Source: Palsa-1392 sp036490335
GTDB taxonomy: Bacteria; Verrucomicrobiota; Verrucomicrobiia; Chthoniobacterales; UBA10450
Direction: 5' to 3'
Assembly (NCBI GenBank): GCA_036490335.1
Contig: DASXEB010000017.1
Span: 186,001 to 250,000 of the forward strand
DNA length: 64,000 nt
The notes under the pieces are model-generated. The model was not told the origin of the DNA. It was given only the letters and a program-made list of their open reading frames with translations, and made no database searches. The position numbers were made by a program, and so were the translations under genes. Below, one piece after another: positions 32,000 through 41,931 of the stretch (within the stretch, counting starts at the first letter, position 1; each line of letters starts with the position of its first letter).

Positions 32000-33097
32000 A
32001 TGAAATTTGACAGTTCTCTCATCTGGTTCGTCGTTTTAAGCTTCCTTTGTGTGTCCCTCGTTCCGGTCAAAGCCGCGACAAGCGCCACTCTTTACTGGGA
32101 TAAGAATTCCGAGCAAAACATCGCCGGTTATCGCGTCCGCTACGGTCCGCCGTCGGATCCGGATGCGCATCTGCTCAGTGTCAAAACCAACACCGCCAGC
32201 GTGCCCGGTTTGATCGCCGGGACGACCTATACCTTTTCGGTCAGCGCCTATAATACAGAAGGCGTCGAGAGTCTTTACTCGAACCCGATCGCCTACACGG
32301 TGCCCTCCGGCGGCAGCGGGCAAATGGTGACGCTCGATAATATTTCGAGTCGCGGTTTTGTGCAGACGGGTGAGAACGTCATGATCGGCGGGTTCATCAT
32401 TCAATCGAGCACGCCGAAGACGGTCGTGCTGCGTGCGCTCGGGCCGTCGCTCGCGCAGGAGGGCGTCGCGGGCACGCTGAGCGATCCGGTTTTGGAATTG
32501 CACGACGCGTCGGGAAAACTGATTGCGTCGAATGATTCATGGAGCTCCGGAAATGCGGCGACGCTGACCGCGCTCGGTCTCGCGCCGACTGCTCCAAGCG
32601 AAGCCGCGCTGGTGGCGACTTTGCCGGCGGGCGCTTACAGCGCGGTCGTGCACGGAAAAGGTTCGGCGCAGGGCGTCGCGCTTTTCGAACTTTACAATCT
32701 CGACCGGACGCAGGGCAGCGTGGCAAATATTTCGACCCGCAGCAACGTCGAGACCGGCGACCGCGTGCTCATCGGCGGTTTCATTGTCGGAGGCGCGACG
32801 GCGACAAAAGTGATTGTGCGGGCGATCGGGCCATCGCTCGCCGCCTCCGGCGTCTTGGGTGCGCTGCAGGATCCGACGCTCGATCTTTATAATGGCGACG
32901 GCGATCTCCTTTCTTCAAACGACAACTGGCGGTCCGACCAGGAACAGGCGATCGTCGATTCGAAAGTGCCGCCGTCCGACGATCGCGAGTCGGCGATTGT
33001 CGAGACGCTGCCGCCCGGGAATTATTCCGCCGTCGTCCAGGGGAAAAATAATTCGACAGGCGTGGCGTTGTTTGAAGTCTACGCGCTTTCGCAATAG
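32000..33097 (+). CDS. Secreted protein: fibronectin type III plus two 'RAxGPSL' repeat domains
   Basis: 365 residues. A signal peptide ends near residue 26 (VSLVPVKAA). Residues about 28-102 are a fibronectin type III domain (SATLYWDKNSEQNIAGYRVR, TYTFSVSAYN). Two copies of a roughly 125-residue beta-domain follow, each with NIS(S/T)R, (M/L)IGGFI, VVLRALGPSLA or VIVRAIGPSLA, a SND(S/N)W stretch, and a PGxYSAVV.GK segment before a 'VALFE(L/V)Y' end. This type of repeat is common in secreted Verrucomicrobia proteins; its function is unknown. No dispersed-word copy is inside the gene. Confidence 0.8.
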   Translation: MKFDSSLIWFVVLSFLCVSLVPVKAATSATLYWDKNSEQNIAGYRVRYGPPSDPDAHLLSVKTNTASVPGLIAGTTYTFSVSAYNTEGVESLYSNPIAYTVPSGGSGQMVTLDNISSRGFVQTGENVMIGGFIIQSSTPKTVVLRALGPSLAQEGVAGTLSDPVLELHDASGKLIASNDSWSSGNAATLTALGLAPTAPSEAALVATLPAGAYSAVVHGKGSAQGVALFELYNLDRTQGSVANISTRSNVETGDRVLIGGFIVGGATATKVIVRAIGPSLAASGVLGALQDPTLDLYNGDGDLLSSNDNWRSDQEQAIVDSKVPPSDDRESAIVETLPPGNYSAVVQGKNNSTGVALFEVYALSQ

Positions 33098-33120
33098 CGC
33101 TTTTCGTTAGGCAAAGCTCG

Positions 33121-35283
33121 TTAGTCGTTAGGCTGGCGCGGCTGATTCTTGAGACTTGCGGGCAGAGTCATGTGCAATTCTTTGGTGAGAAACGCCCACC
33201 GGTCTGCGATCTCGTCGATGATCTTGCTCGTTGGTTTTCCGGCGCCGTGTCCGGCCCGGGTTTCGATGCGAATCAGGATCGGCGCGGGCCCCGCCTGGTC
33301 GGCCTGCAGAGTGGCGGCGAATTTAAAACTGTGCGCCGGGACAACGCGATCGTCATGATCCGCGGTGGTGATGAACGTCGCCGGATATTTCGTTCCCGGC
33401 GCAATGTGTTGCAGCGGAGAGTAGGCGTAGAGATAAGGAAAATCTTCGGCATTATCGGAGTTGCCGTAATCCGAAGTCCACGCCCAGCCGATGGTGAATT
33501 TTTGGAAACGAAGCATGTCCATCACACCGACGGCAGGCGCGGCCGCTCCGAAAAGATCGGGCCGCTGGGTCAGGCAGGCGCCGACGAGCAGACCGCCGTT
33601 GCTGCCGCCGCCAATCGCGAGTTTCGGCGTGGAAGTGTAATGGCTATCGATCAGGTATTGCGCCGCGGCGATGAAATCGTCGAAGACATTTTGCTTCTCG
33701 TGTTTCATCCCGGCCTCATGCCATTTCTCGCCGTATTCACCGCCGCCGCGCAGATTCGCGACCGCGTAAATGCCGCCCATTTCCATCCAAACAATGCTCG
33801 ATGGGCTGAAAGTCGGCGTGACGGAAATGTCGAATCCGCCGTAGCCGTAAAGATAGGTCGGGTTCCGGCCATTTTTCTTGAGGCCTTTCTTGGAGGAGAT
33901 AAACATCGGCACTTTCGTGCCGTCGGCGCTCGTGTAGAAAACCTGCTCGGTCGTGTAATCGCTCGGATGAAATTTCAGCTTCGGGACGAAAAGCGGCGCG
34001 CTTTTTCCGGCGTCGAAATCGTAGCGATAAATCGCCGGCGGCGTCGTGAAACTGGTGAAGGAAAAAAATGTTTCGCGGTCCGCCCGCTTGCCCGTGAAAC
34101 CTTCGACCGTTCCCAGACCCGGCAGCGCGATCTCGCCGTCGGGCGCGCCGTCGAGTTTGAAAAGTTTCACCGCAGCGTGAGCGTCCTGCAGATAGACCGC
34201 GACGAAATGTTCGCCGACCAAGCTGACGCTTTCGAGCTCGTCACCTGATTCGGGGACGAGCTCGTTAGGCTGAACGGGCGCAGGCCGTGACGTTTCGACG
34301 GCGACAATGCGGCCAAGCGATGCGTTCTGGTCGGTCCGAAACCAAAACGTCGCGCCATCATTTCCGATGAAATGCCACGCGGCATCGCCATTCGCCAGCA
34401 GCTCGATCACTTTCGCGTTGGGCTGCGACAAGTCCTGGTAAAAAACACGATTCTTCGGGCTGGTGCCCTGATTGACCTCGATGATTAGGTAGCGGCCATC
34501 TTCGGTCACTCGCTCGCCGAAGAGCCAGTCCTTGTGATCGGAACGCTCGTAAACCAATTGATCCTGCGATTGCGGCGCGCCGAGAGTGTGGAAATAAACC
34601 TTCTGATTGAAGACCTGCGCGCGCAGCTTGTTCTCGCCTTTCGGTTCGTCGTAGCGGCTGTAGAAAAATCCGCTGCTGTCTTTCTTCCAGGCCGCGCCCG
34701 AAAACTTCACCCACTTCAAATCATCCGACGTGTCCTTGTCCGTCGCGACATCGCGCACTTTCCACTCCTGCCAATCGGAGCCGGCGGTCGCGAGCCCGTA
34801 AGCGAAAAACTTCGCATCGTCGCTCACCGCGCTGCCGCCGAGCGCGATTGTCCCATCTTTTGAAAGTTTGTTCGGATCGAGCAATTCCTTCGCCGGTTTC
34901 GAAAGATCCTCGGTCGTGTAAACGACGCTCTGATTCTGCAGTCCGGAATTTTTTGTGTAGAAGAAGCGCGATTGTTCCTTTTCCGGCACGCCAAACTTTT
35001 CGTAATCCCAAAGCGTTTTCAGCTGCGCCTTGATTGCGGGGCGGGCCGGAATTGTGTCGAGAAATTTGAAGGTCAGTTTGTTCTCGGCCTCGATCCATTT
35101 GCGCGACTCCGGCGAGTCCGGGTCCTCGAGCCAGCGATATGGATCGGCCACCTTCGTGCCATGATAGTCGTCAATTTGGTCACCCTTGCGCGCGGGCGGA
35201 TAATGAAGGCCTTTCGGCGCGCCGCCGGCGAGCGCAGAACAAAAAGTGAGCAGAAGAACAAGAGGTACGGCGGGCCGCATCAT
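33121..35283 (-). CDS. Prolyl oligopeptidase (peptidase family S9A), secreted
   Basis: 720 residues with a signal peptide (residues 1-21, ends near LAGG). The propeller region begins with the typical RKGDQIDDYHGTKVADPYRW. The catalytic serine is in AIGGGSNGGLLVGA, the aspartate in TTADHDDRVVPAHS, and the histidine in ETRAGHGAGKPTSK. The enzyme hydrolyses proline-containing oligopeptides, here probably in the periplasm, and fits a peptide-scavenging lifestyle. One dispersed-word copy is in frame near 34261. Confidence 0.94.
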   Translation of the reverse strand: MMRPAVPLVLLLTFCSALAGGAPKGLHYPPARKGDQIDDYHGTKVADPYRWLEDPDSPESRKWIEAENKLTFKFLDTIPARPAIKAQLKTLWDYEKFGVPEKEQSRFFYTKNSGLQNQSVVYTTEDLSKPAKELLDPNKLSKDGTIALGGSAVSDDAKFFAYGLATAGSDWQEWKVRDVATDKDTSDDLKWVKFSGAAWKKDSSGFFYSRYDEPKGENKLRAQVFNQKVYFHTLGAPQSQDQLVYERSDHKDWLFGERVTEDGRYLIIEVNQGTSPKNRVFYQDLSQPNAKVIELLANGDAAWHFIGNDGATFWFRTDQNASLGRIVAVETSRPAPVQPNELVPESGDELESVSLVGEHFVAVYLQDAHAAVKLFKLDGAPDGEIALPGLGTVEGFTGKRADRETFFSFTSFTTPPAIYRYDFDAGKSAPLFVPKLKFHPSDYTTEQVFYTSADGTKVPMFISSKKGLKKNGRNPTYLYGYGGFDISVTPTFSPSSIVWMEMGGIYAVANLRGGGEYGEKWHEAGMKHEKQNVFDDFIAAAQYLIDSHYTSTPKLAIGGGSNGGLLVGACLTQRPDLFGAAAPAVGVMDMLRFQKFTIGWAWTSDYGNSDNAEDFPYLYAYSPLQHIAPGTKYPATFITTADHDDRVVPAHSFKFAATLQADQAGPAPILIRIETRAGHGAGKPTSKIIDEIADRWAFLTKELHMTLPASLKNQPRQPND

Positions 35284-35445
35284 CGGCCGAGGATAAATGA
35301 TTCGCCCAGTTTGTCCACGGCCTCGTCGTCCGACCTTTCGCGCCTAACGAGTAAAGGACTTGGCGAAGCCCCGCGAGACTTATGCTCGTTAGGAGGGGAG
35401 CTTTCCGATTGACCGCGGAACGTGGCGAAGCTAGGCCTTTAACCA

Positions 35446-37272
35446 ATGGACTTGCTCGACCGGCTCCAGGATCATGTGCTTTGCGGCGACGGTGCGATGG
35501 GCACGATGTTGCTCGACGGTGGAGTTCCGCTCGAACGTTGCTTGGAGGAACTCTGCCTCAGCGACCCCGATCGCGTCCAGAAAGTGCACCAGGACTACGT
35601 CGCGGCCGGCGCTCAAGTGCTCGAGACGAATACTTTTGGCGCCAACGCGGTCCGGTTGGAACGATTTGGTTTTTCCAACAAGGTCAGCGAGATTAATCGC
35701 GCCGCGGTCAAACTCGCGCGCAAGTCCGTCGGCGCGAAGGAGGTTTGGGTAGGGGGAAGCGTCGGACCGCTTGGCGTCTCCCGCGATCAGGCCGAGGAAC
35801 GTAAGATCGATCGCTCGGCCGTCTTTGTCGAGCAAATCGAGGGATTGCTGGATGCAGGTGTGGACGCGATTTTTTTTGAGACCTTTCTTGATTACGAAGA
35901 GCTCGCGCTGGCTCTCAGCGAGAAGGTGAAGCTGTCTGAGACGCCGGCGATCTGTTCGCTCGCCTGCGGTCCTCAGGGACGGCTGCGCTCGGGTCTGCTT
36001 TTGGTTGAGGCATTCCGAAAATTAACTGCCCTTGGCGCAGATGTGGTCGGCGTCAATTGTTTGAATGGACCGCAAGCGATGCTCCATGTGCTCGAGGGAA
36101 TACCGCTTGAATTTATCCTCTCAGCGTATCCGAATGCTGGTTACCCACAGTATCATGAGGGCCGGTTCCTTTATCATACCGCACCCGATTACTTCGCGCG
36201 CCTGGCGCTGGAGATGGCGGCTCAGGGCGCGCGCCTCGTCGGGGGATGCTGCGGGACGACTCCGAGAACGATCGCCGCGATTGCGGAGGTGTTATCTGGA
36301 TCAAGGCCGGTGCGCACGAAAACGGCGCGCGAATTCGTCGAGCGAGACGATGCGCCTTCGGCCAAAGCGATCGGGGCCGAGGAACGGAGTCTCGCCGATG
36401 CCATCAAAGCTGGCGAGCGGGTGATCATTTGCGAGCTGGATCCGCCGAAGACGCTCGCTCTTGACAAATATTTTGCCGGCGCGCAAGCGCTGGTGGCCGC
36501 CGGTTGTGATGCGATCACGCTTGCCGATAATTCTCTGGCGATTTTGCGTGTAAGTAATCTGGCCGTGGGCGCAATGCTAAAAGAGCGGTTTGGGATTACT
36601 CCGCTGCTCCATTTGAGCTGTCGCGATCGAAACCTTCTCGGCCTCCAGAGTGAATTGCTTGGCATTGCCGCGCTCGGGATGCGACACATCCTTCCGCTCA
36701 CGGGCGACCCGGCGCGCGTCGGAGATCATCCCGGCGCCGCCTCAGTCTACGATGTGAATTCAATCGAGTTGATTCGGATCGCGCAACGAATGAATGAAGG
36801 ATTCAACCACGCGGGCAAGGCCCTAAGCGGGGGGACGCATTTTGTCATCGGCTGCACGTTTAATCCCAACTCCAAAAACCTGCCAGCACAGGTTTCGCGG
36901 CTGGAACGAAAAATTTCCGCCGGCGCACAATTTGTCATGACCCAGCCGGTTTTCGATTTAAAAATTTTAGACGCGATGGAAAGGGAAACGCGTTTATTTG
37001 GAGTGCCAATATTTGCCGGCGTTTGGCCGTTATTGAGCGGACGGCAGGCCGAATTTTTGCATAACGAAGTGCCTGGAATTGTCATCCCTGACGAGGTGCG
37101 ACGACAAATGGCGAATCAACCGGGCGCGGCAGGCTTGGAATGCGGTTTGGAAATCGCCCGACGGATAACGCGATTCGCGTTGGAGCGTTTTAAGGGGGTT
37201 TACCTAATCACTCCGTTCTTAAAATACTCGGCGACCGTCGAACTAGCGAAGTATGCGCGCTCTCTTTCCTGA
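35446..37272 (+). CDS. Bifunctional homocysteine S-methyltransferase / methylenetetrahydrofolate reductase
   Basis: 608 residues. Residues 1-290 form a homocysteine methyltransferase domain: LCGDGAMGTMLLDGGV, VLETNTFGANAVRL, VGVNCLNGP and the zinc cysteines in VGGCCGTTPR. Residues about 325-608 form the MTHFR barrel: ICELDPPKTLALDKY, LLHLSCRDRNLLGLQSELLG, ILPLTGDPARVGDHPGA, QFVMTQPVFDLKILD. The combination is like Bacillus YitJ and links one-carbon supply to methionine synthesis. First gene of a six-gene run with lower GC and without the dispersed word. Confidence 0.93.
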   Translation: MDLLDRLQDHVLCGDGAMGTMLLDGGVPLERCLEELCLSDPDRVQKVHQDYVAAGAQVLETNTFGANAVRLERFGFSNKVSEINRAAVKLARKSVGAKEVWVGGSVGPLGVSRDQAEERKIDRSAVFVEQIEGLLDAGVDAIFFETFLDYEELALALSEKVKLSETPAICSLACGPQGRLRSGLLLVEAFRKLTALGADVVGVNCLNGPQAMLHVLEGIPLEFILSAYPNAGYPQYHEGRFLYHTAPDYFARLALEMAAQGARLVGGCCGTTPRTIAAIAEVLSGSRPVRTKTAREFVERDDAPSAKAIGAEERSLADAIKAGERVIICELDPPKTLALDKYFAGAQALVAAGCDAITLADNSLAILRVSNLAVGAMLKERFGITPLLHLSCRDRNLLGLQSELLGIAALGMRHILPLTGDPARVGDHPGAASVYDVNSIELIRIAQRMNEGFNHAGKALSGGTHFVIGCTFNPNSKNLPAQVSRLERKISAGAQFVMTQPVFDLKILDAMERETRLFGVPIFAGVWPLLSGRQAEFLHNEVPGIVIPDEVRRQMANQPGAAGLECGLEIARRITRFALERFKGVYLITPFLKYSATVELAKYARSLS

Positions 37273-37285
37273 GATAGAATAGGCA

Positions 37286-38056
37286 ATGACAAGAATTCGC
37301 CGCGCGGCCTTTATTCAAATTGGCGGTCTCATCCTCGTCTGTGCAGGAATGGCGGTTGCAGGCCACTTTTTTCCGTTGGCTGACTGGCTGGCAGATATCC
37401 AGCGAAAGGTGATGGATCTTGGCGCATGGAGTGCAATTTGTTATCCGGTTCTCTACGCGTGCTGCAATGTCCTGCTTTTGCCGGGTGGGTTGCTCAGCGT
37501 TGGCGGCGGATTTTTCTTTGGCCTTTGGTGGGGCTTTTTTATCGTGCTAGTTGGCAATGTCGCTGGAGCTGCCCTCGCATTTTTTATCAGTCGCTGGTTT
37601 GGTCGCCGATGGCTCAAGAAAGGTTTGATGCGCAATCCGACAGTGAAAGCGTTGGAGCCAGCTGTGCGGCGTGAAGGCTGGAAGATAATTCTGCTCAGCC
37701 AGTTACATCCATTATTCCCAACGAGCCTGCTAAATTATCTTTACGGTTTGACCACGTTGCGTTTCCGCACTTGTATCCTGTGGGTCGCGATTGGCCAAGC
37801 CCCTGGACTTTTCCTTTACGCATATATTGGTACCCTAGGGCAATTTGGCCTGAATTTAATACGGGGCACCAACCATCCAAAAGCGGTGGAGTACTGGATT
37901 TGGGGTGGAGGGCTGCTGTTATCAGCGGTAATTTTGTTAATTCTGGGTCGGATAGCATTGCGCTTGCTACAGGAGGCGCAGGAGAGGTCTGTGAAGGGGA
38001 GCTCGAAGATTGATCAACCGAAGTACAATAACCGGATTACCTATAATGCGCGGTGA
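37286..38056 (+). CDS. TVP38/TMEM64 (VTT domain) membrane protein
   Basis: 256 residues. Hydrophobic helices near residues 8-28, 48-68, 75-100, 135-155, 165-185 and 205-225. The VTT signature is visible as LLLPGGLLSVGGGFFFGLWW and GNVAGAALAFFISRWFGRRW, with LHPLFPTSLLNYLYGLT in the second half. These proteins are thought to act in lipid transport or membrane homeostasis. Its end overlaps the likely start of the cytidine deaminase gene by 11 bases. Confidence 0.87.
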   Translation: MTRIRRAAFIQIGGLILVCAGMAVAGHFFPLADWLADIQRKVMDLGAWSAICYPVLYACCNVLLLPGGLLSVGGGFFFGLWWGFFIVLVGNVAGAALAFFISRWFGRRWLKKGLMRNPTVKALEPAVRREGWKIILLSQLHPLFPTSLLNYLYGLTTLRFRTCILWVAIGQAPGLFLYAYIGTLGQFGLNLIRGTNHPKAVEYWIWGGGLLLSAVILLILGRIALRLLQEAQERSVKGSSKIDQPKYNNRITYNAR

Positions 38057-38453
38057 AATATGGTCGGTTAGCGAGTTACTTGGCGAAGCCTGGTCTGCTA
38101 GAGAACGAGCAGTTGCGCTCTACTCGCAGTTCAAAGTCGGTGCGGCAATCTTGACGTCAAGCGGTGATATTTTTCGTGGCTGTAATATCGAAATTGCAGC
38201 GTTCGGACTGACGATGTGCGCTGAGCGGTCCGCCGCGATTTCGGCCTGCTGCGCGGGGCAGTGTTCGTTTATTGCGCTGGCAATCGTGGCGGACATTAAG
38301 CCGGCAATCTCGCCGTGCGGAGCATGTCTGCAATTTCTTGCGGAGTTCAGCCCGGACCTGGAAATCGTCAGTGAAGGGATTGATCGCGTTACAACCAAGT
38401 GGACCCTATCGAAATTATTGCCTGTTCCGTTTACGAAAATATCTATCCCATGA
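38046..38453 (+). CDS. cdd: Cytidine deaminase
   Basis: 135 residues from ATG 38046; an in-frame TTG at 38010 is less likely. The zinc site is complete: FRGCNIEIAAFGLTMCAERS with cysteine and catalytic glutamate, and ISPCGACLQFLAEF with the second cysteine pair. VALYSQFKVGAAI matches the conserved N-terminal region. It deaminates cytidine and deoxycytidine in pyrimidine salvage. Its stop overlaps the mnmG ATG as ATGA. Confidence 0.92.
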   Translation: MRGEIWSVSELLGEAWSARERAVALYSQFKVGAAILTSSGDIFRGCNIEIAAFGLTMCAERSAAISACCAGQCSFIALAIVADIKPAISPCGACLQFLAEFSPDLEIVSEGIDRVTTKWTLSKLLPVPFTKISIP

Positions 38454-40303
38454 AGGACATTTGTCTGCCAGAAGAATATGACGTCATCGTAGTCGGCGGC
38501 GGGCATTCCGGAATTGAAGCTGCGCTCGCGTCCGCGCGGCTTGGGGCGGCGACGCTTCTTGTAACGCAAAACCTCGATACGATCGGTCAAATGTCATGCA
38601 ATCCTGCGATCGGCGGCTCGGCGAAAGGACAAATGGTAAGAGAAATCGACGCGCTAGGTGGAGCGATGGGCCAAAATACTGATGCAACTGCTCTTCAGTT
38701 TAGGCTATTGAACCGGTCCAAGGGAGGCTGCGTTCATGCCCCACGAGCACAGTGCGATAAGAAGGCATATCAGTTTCGGCTGAAATGGACTATCGAGCGC
38801 CAGGAAGGGGTCGATGTTAAACAAGGGGATGTAAGAAATATCCTGATCGGTGATGGCCGTGCACGTGGAATCATAACAGATTATGGTGTCGAGATAGGGG
38901 CTAAATGCGTCATTTTAACCGCTGGCACGTTTCTTCGAGGCACTTTGCATATCGGTGCCCATGTAGGTATGGGGGGTCGCATGGGAGATAAGGGATCGCG
39001 GCTGAGCGAAACCTTGAGGGACGCCGGATTTTTAACCCGGCGGTTTAAAACCGGTACGCCCTGTCGACTCAGCGCTCGGTCCATCGATTTTGAGCGATGT
39101 GTCCGCCAAGATGGGGATTGCCCGCCGACGCGATTTAGTTTTCTTCCGCTCGAGCGCGACATTGAAATGGGCATGCCAACGAAAAAGCGAGGCCGCGAGT
39201 TCCACGTGGAACAACTGCCCTGTTGGATTACCGGAACGAATGAAACCACGCACCAAGTGGTGCGGAACAACCTCCACCGGTCGCCGCTCTATTCCGGTTC
39301 AATCGTCGGCACCGGGCCAAGATACTGTCCCTCTCTCGAAGATAAGGTTGTCCGCTTTCCCGGGCGTAAGCATCATCAATTATTCTTGGAACCCGAAGGC
39401 CGGGAGACCGAGGAGATATATGTGAATGGCGCGTCAACCAGCCTCCCTTACGATGTCCAACTCCGATTTTTACGAACTATTCCGGGGCTTGCGCACTGTG
39501 AGATTATGAGGCCCGGATATGCTGTCGAATACGATTATTTTCCACCGACTCAACTGCAACCAACGTTGGAATCCAAACTCATCGCTGGCATTTACTTTGC
39601 CGGGCAGGTAAATGGAACGTCTGGATACGAGGAGGCAGCGGCACAGGGCCTTGTCGCCGGCGCCAACGCGGCACTGCAGGTCGCTAGAAAGCCTAAATTC
39701 ATATTGGATCGGAGCGAAGCGTATATTGGCGTGATGATCGACGATCTGGTCCATCGGGGGATTACTGAGCCGTATCGGATGTTCAGCAGCCGCGCGGAAA
39801 ACCGTTTATATCTACGCCACGACAACGCCGATATACGATTAACTCCGAAGGGAATTACGAATGGACTCGTATCATCTCACCGTGAAGCAATTTTTAGGGA
39901 GAAACTTCGAGCGATCAAGGAAGGCAGTGACCTCGCGCATGCAGGGCGGCTCGATGGCTGCACTATTTGGCATCGCCTAAAGCAAAGCGATTTCCACATA
40001 AGAAATCTCCCAAGTGAGATTCTTAATCTTGTCCCGATGGAAGTTTGGAGCGTTCTTGAAACGACTGCGAAATACGAAGGATATATTCGGCGTCAAGAAT
40101 ACCAGAATGATCGGATCAATAAAGGCAAATCACAGATGATTCCGCTAGGATTGGAATATGCGGCGATCCCAGGCCTCAGGACGGAAGCGCGCGAAAGACT
40201 CGCATTTGCGCGACCAAACACTATCGGCGATGCATGTAGTCTCTCCGGAGTCACCGCGAGCGATGTCTCAATTCTTAGTGTTTGGCTTCGCAAAAACGGC
40301 TGA
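38450..40303 (+). CDS. mnmG: tRNA uridine-5-carboxymethylaminomethyl modification enzyme MnmG (GidA)
   Basis: 617 residues from the ATGA-coupled start at 38450; a GTG at 38399 is an alternative. The FAD-binding YDVIVVGGGHSGIEAALAS, MSCNPAIGGSAKGQMVREID, GLQFR-like ATALQFRLLNRSKGG, and the C-terminal YEGYIRRQEYQND and IPGLRTEARERL blocks match MnmG. With MnmE it modifies the wobble uridine of several tRNAs. MnmE is not in the window. Base composition is lower in GC than the window average and the dispersed word is absent. Confidence 0.96.
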   Translation: MKDICLPEEYDVIVVGGGHSGIEAALASARLGAATLLVTQNLDTIGQMSCNPAIGGSAKGQMVREIDALGGAMGQNTDATALQFRLLNRSKGGCVHAPRAQCDKKAYQFRLKWTIERQEGVDVKQGDVRNILIGDGRARGIITDYGVEIGAKCVILTAGTFLRGTLHIGAHVGMGGRMGDKGSRLSETLRDAGFLTRRFKTGTPCRLSARSIDFERCVRQDGDCPPTRFSFLPLERDIEMGMPTKKRGREFHVEQLPCWITGTNETTHQVVRNNLHRSPLYSGSIVGTGPRYCPSLEDKVVRFPGRKHHQLFLEPEGRETEEIYVNGASTSLPYDVQLRFLRTIPGLAHCEIMRPGYAVEYDYFPPTQLQPTLESKLIAGIYFAGQVNGTSGYEEAAAQGLVAGANAALQVARKPKFILDRSEAYIGVMIDDLVHRGITEPYRMFSSRAENRLYLRHDNADIRLTPKGITNGLVSSHREAIFREKLRAIKEGSDLAHAGRLDGCTIWHRLKQSDFHIRNLPSEILNLVPMEVWSVLETTAKYEGYIRRQEYQNDRINKGKSQMIPLGLEYAAIPGLRTEARERLAFARPNTIGDACSLSGVTASDVSILSVWLRKNG

Positions 40304-40318
40304 ACTTTGTCTGCAGAA

Positions 40319-40942
40319 ATGGCTTACGTCTTGATTATTATTGTCAGTTATTTCCTCGGCTCCATTCCGAACGGTTACCTTGTCGGGCGGGCACGGGGAA
40401 TCGATATCCGCACACTTGGAAGCGGAAATATCGGTGCAACAAACGTCCTTCGCCAGCTCGGCAAGAGTTGGGGCTATCTGGTATTTTTTCTGGACGCGCT
40501 TAAAGGTATTCTGGCGGTTGCCATTGCCATGGCTGTTGCTCACAGTCGCCCGGTGGATTTGTATCCGGAACTCTTAGGTATCGCGGCAGCACTCAGTTGC
40601 ATTCTTGGTCATACTTACCCGGTGTGGCTGGGTTTTCGCGGAGGGAAGGGCGTAGCAACATCCGCTGGGACATTGTTAGGACTAATGCCGATAGCCGTAA
40701 TTTCTGTGCTTATAATTTGGGCAACCATTTTTTTCTTAACACGTTATGTCTCACTGGCGTCGCTCGTGGCGGCGTTCTCATTACCAATTTTTGTAGCTGC
40801 CTACTTGCATTACCGATTCTTGCACGGCTTTGGCCTATTGCCTTTTTCGCTACTCATCGCGGCGGTCGTGATCTGGCGTCATCATTCGAACATCCGTCGG
40901 CTACTCCAAGGCACGGAGCCATCATTTAATTCGAAACGGTGA
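40319..40942 (+). CDS. plsY: Acyl-phosphate:glycerol-3-phosphate acyltransferase PlsY
   Basis: 207 residues from ATG 40319; TTG 40307 in frame is an alternative. Membrane protein with the three PlsY motifs: SYFLGSIPNGYLVGR, DIRTLGSGNIGATNVLR, and VWLGFRGGKGVATSAGTLLG. It starts phospholipid synthesis. The last bases form GTGA with the gpsA start, coupling it to the enzyme that makes glycerol-3-phosphate. Confidence 0.95.
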   Translation: MAYVLIIIVSYFLGSIPNGYLVGRARGIDIRTLGSGNIGATNVLRQLGKSWGYLVFFLDALKGILAVAIAMAVAHSRPVDLYPELLGIAAALSCILGHTYPVWLGFRGGKGVATSAGTLLGLMPIAVISVLIIWATIFFLTRYVSLASLVAAFSLPIFVAAYLHYRFLHGFGLLPFSLLIAAVVIWRHHSNIRRLLQGTEPSFNSKR

Positions 40943-41931
40943 AAGTAGCTGTATTAGGAACTGGTGGCTGGGGCACGGCCTTGGCTTTGCTGGCGGCTAG
41001 TCAAGACAACCGCGTTGTCCTCTGGGGTCACGCTTTCGATCGGGTGCAGGAAATTCGCCGTACACGGGCAAACTCGGGGCACCTGCCTGATATTATGTTA
41101 CCAGCGGAGATCCATCTAACAAGCGCGATCGAGGATTGTGGGAAGCAGGATCTAGTGATGTTCGTCACGCCGTCCCTTGCGCTCCGCGAGGTCGCCCATC
41201 AACTTCGGCCTGCATTAAAGAATGCCCGGACGATCCTCCTCAGTTGCACAAAAGGCATAGAGCACGGAACCGGAATGCGCATGAGCGAAATCCTTGCCGA
41301 ACAATTCCCGGGCAATCCCATTGCCGTGCTCTCCGGGCCCAATCTTGCGATCGAAGTGGCGCGAGGCCTGCCAACCGCGACCGTCCTTGGAAGCCGGGAA
41401 CAGACTGTCGCGGCAAAGTTGCAACAGGCGCTCGGCGGTCCCCGTTTCCGCATCTACACCAGCCATGAGATCGTTGGCATCGAACTCGGCGGCGCATTGA
41501 AGAATATCTTCGCCGTCGCGGCTGGCGTCAGCGACGGGTTTCGACTCGGAGATAATTCCAAAGCTGCACTCGTCACGCGCGCACTCGCGGAGTTGATCCG
41601 GCTCGGAGTCGCAATGGGAGGTGATGCCCGCACCTTCCAGGGTCTAAGTGGTGCCGGCGATCTGATGGCGACCTGTTTCAGTCCGCACAGCCGGAACCGT
41701 CGTCTCGGCGAACAACTCGGCCACGGCAAAACGCTTGCAGAAATCACCAGCGGCGCTCAAACCGTTGCCGAAGGGATCCCGACCGCGCGTAGCGCATTCG
41801 AATGCGCGCGTCGCCTGAGTATTGAGACGCCGATCATCGATCAGGTTTATGCGGTGCTTTACGAAAAGAAATCGCCGGCCCAAGCAATGCACGATCTGCT
41901 CGAGCGAGATCAAAAATCCGAGCGCGGCTAA
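40939..41931 (+). CDS. gpsA: Glycerol-3-phosphate dehydrogenase (NAD(P)+)
   Basis: 330 residues from GTG overlapping the plsY stop. The Rossmann start VAVLGTGGWGTALALLAAS, VLSGPNLAIEVARGLPTATV, the catalytic lysine in ELGGALKNIFAVAAGVSDG, and GLSGAGDLMATCFSPHSRNR are diagnostic. It reduces dihydroxyacetone phosphate to sn-glycerol-3-phosphate, the PlsY substrate. Ends overlap the convergent purN gene by four bases. GC content rises again through this gene. Confidence 0.96.
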   Translation: MKVAVLGTGGWGTALALLAASQDNRVVLWGHAFDRVQEIRRTRANSGHLPDIMLPAEIHLTSAIEDCGKQDLVMFVTPSLALREVAHQLRPALKNARTILLSCTKGIEHGTGMRMSEILAEQFPGNPIAVLSGPNLAIEVARGLPTATVLGSREQTVAAKLQQALGGPRFRIYTSHEIVGIELGGALKNIFAVAAGVSDGFRLGDNSKAALVTRALAELIRLGVAMGGDARTFQGLSGAGDLMATCFSPHSRNRRLGEQLGHGKTLAEITSGAQTVAEGIPTARSAFECARRLSIETPIIDQVYAVLYEKKSPAQAMHDLLERDQKSERG